Shown: positions 6,752 to 7,324 of the stretch, in pieces
How positions within the stretch are numbered: the stretch's first letter is position 1
Layout: each line of letters begins with the position of its first letter
Source of the DNA: Marinovum sp.
GTDB lineage: Bacteria; Pseudomonadota; Alphaproteobacteria; Rhodobacterales; Rhodobacteraceae
Assembly (NCBI GenBank): GCA_002711145.1
Contig: PAHS01000020.1
Coordinates: 86,126-93,449, forward strand
Length of the DNA: 7,324 nt
Reading direction: 5' to 3'
Position numbers and translations under genes: made by a program
Notes under the pieces: generated by a model
What the model was told of the DNA's origin: nothing
Databases searched by the model: none
What the model saw: the letters and a program-made list of their open reading frames with translations, nothing else

Positions 6752-7324
6752 ATGAACTCTTATGATTTTTATTTAATGGGTGAGAAGCTATCAGCACTTG
6801 GATCTGGTGGCCTTTTCTGGAGTGATAAAAAAATACTATGCGTGTCTGATTTACATTTGGGCAAAGCGCACAGACTTAATCGTGACGGTGCTGGCGCTTT
6901 ACCACCGTACGAAAATATTGATACTCTAAAAAGACTACAGGCAGATATTCGCGCTACAAATCCTAGTTGCGTAATTTGTCTCGGTGATAGCTTTGATGAC
7001 CCCCTAGCTGAGAGAAGCCTTGATAGTGTAGAGATCGATTTACTGAAAACCTTGCAGAAAGATCGAGATTGGATATGGATATCTGGGAACCATGATCCAT
7101 ATCCCTCGTATAGCTATAGAAAATATCTTAATTCCTTTTCTAAATCATCTATTACTTTTCGTCACATAGCGCTGGGAAGCGAAAATGGCGAAATTTCAGG
7201 CCACTATCACCCAAAAATCTCAATTAACTTGTCTAAAGCCACTGTATCAAGAGCATGTTTTATAGCGGACCAAAATAGAGTCATAATGCCTGCGTATGGA
7301 ACCTATACCGGCGGTATGAGCGTG
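6752..7324 (+). CDS. pdeM: Ligase-associated metallophosphoesterase/endonuclease PdeM (3' end cut off)
   Basis: This open frame of 191 codons runs off the window edge without a stop. It encodes a calcineurin-like metallophosphoesterase of the PdeM family, described as a Mn-dependent DNA endonuclease/phosphodiesterase in the ligase-associated DNA damage response. Metal-binding motifs are seen in order: SDLHLGK (D33, H35), CLGDSFDD (D79), GNHD (N113, H114) and GHYHPK (H151, H153). The family-specific LPPYENIDTL stretch (50-59) and the late RACFIADQNRVIMPAYGTYTGGMSV segment are also present. Family members are about 220-240 residues, so perhaps 30-50 residues are missing beyond the window. The ATG at 6752 is preferred because the residues after it fit the family N-terminus; an in-frame ATG at 6776 is the alternative. 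No strong Shine-Dalgarno sequence is visible. The 28-bp gap after the helicase gene suggests one transcript and possibly coupled translation. Confidence 0.93.
   Translation, partial: MNSYDFYLMGEKLSALGSGGLFWSDKKILCVSDLHLGKAHRLNRDGAGALPPYENIDTLKRLQADIRATNPSCVICLGDSFDDPLAERSLDSVEIDLLKTLQKDRDWIWISGNHDPYPSYSYRKYLNSFSKSSITFRHIALGSENGEISGHYHPKISINLSKATVSRACFIADQNRVIMPAYGTYTGGMSV

Overview
The window looks like an ordinary chromosomal segment from an AT-rich proteobacterium, most likely an alphaproteobacterium. The lineage is an inference. It rests on alphaproteobacterial-looking TldD and TopA sequences and on a ligase-associated helicase/PdeM pair that is common in that class. The low GC content (roughly 40% by eye) and compact layout would suit a free-living, possibly marine, uncultured lineage, but the sequence does not prove this. 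All recognised genes are on the + strand and share similar composition. I see no mobile element, CRISPR array, RNA gene or sign of recent transfer.

Layout: (1) 43-1464, tldD, the metalloprotease subunit TldD, complete. (2) 1465-1664, a 200-bp gap with a perfect 10-bp inverted repeat, a possible topA promoter and a good Shine-Dalgarno sequence. (3) 1665-4166, topA, DNA topoisomerase I, complete, with one four-cysteine zinc finger, three C-terminal Topo_C-type repeats and a lysine-rich tail. (4) 4167-4311, a 145-bp gap that begins inside a weak hairpin with T-runs on either side. (5) 4312-6723, an Lhr-Core type (ligase-associated) DEXH-box helicase with a GTG start. (6) 6752 to the window edge, the 5' part (191 codons) of pdeM, the ligase-associated metallophosphoesterase/endonuclease. 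It has no stop codon in the window.

Functionally, the right-hand three quarters is about DNA topology and repair. TopA relaxes negative supercoils. The helicase and PdeM are two of the four members of the ligase-associated DNA damage response set (helicase, metallophosphoesterase, exonuclease, ATP-dependent ligase). The helicase and pdeM are only 28 bp apart and are probably co-transcribed. The ligase and exonuclease are not in the window, and where the family often has them upstream of the helicase, topA lies instead. TldD belongs to a different process (peptide proteolysis with TldE/PmbA) and its partner is not seen here. I found no convincing undescribed system; the points worth checking are the incomplete repair set and the two intergenic structures.
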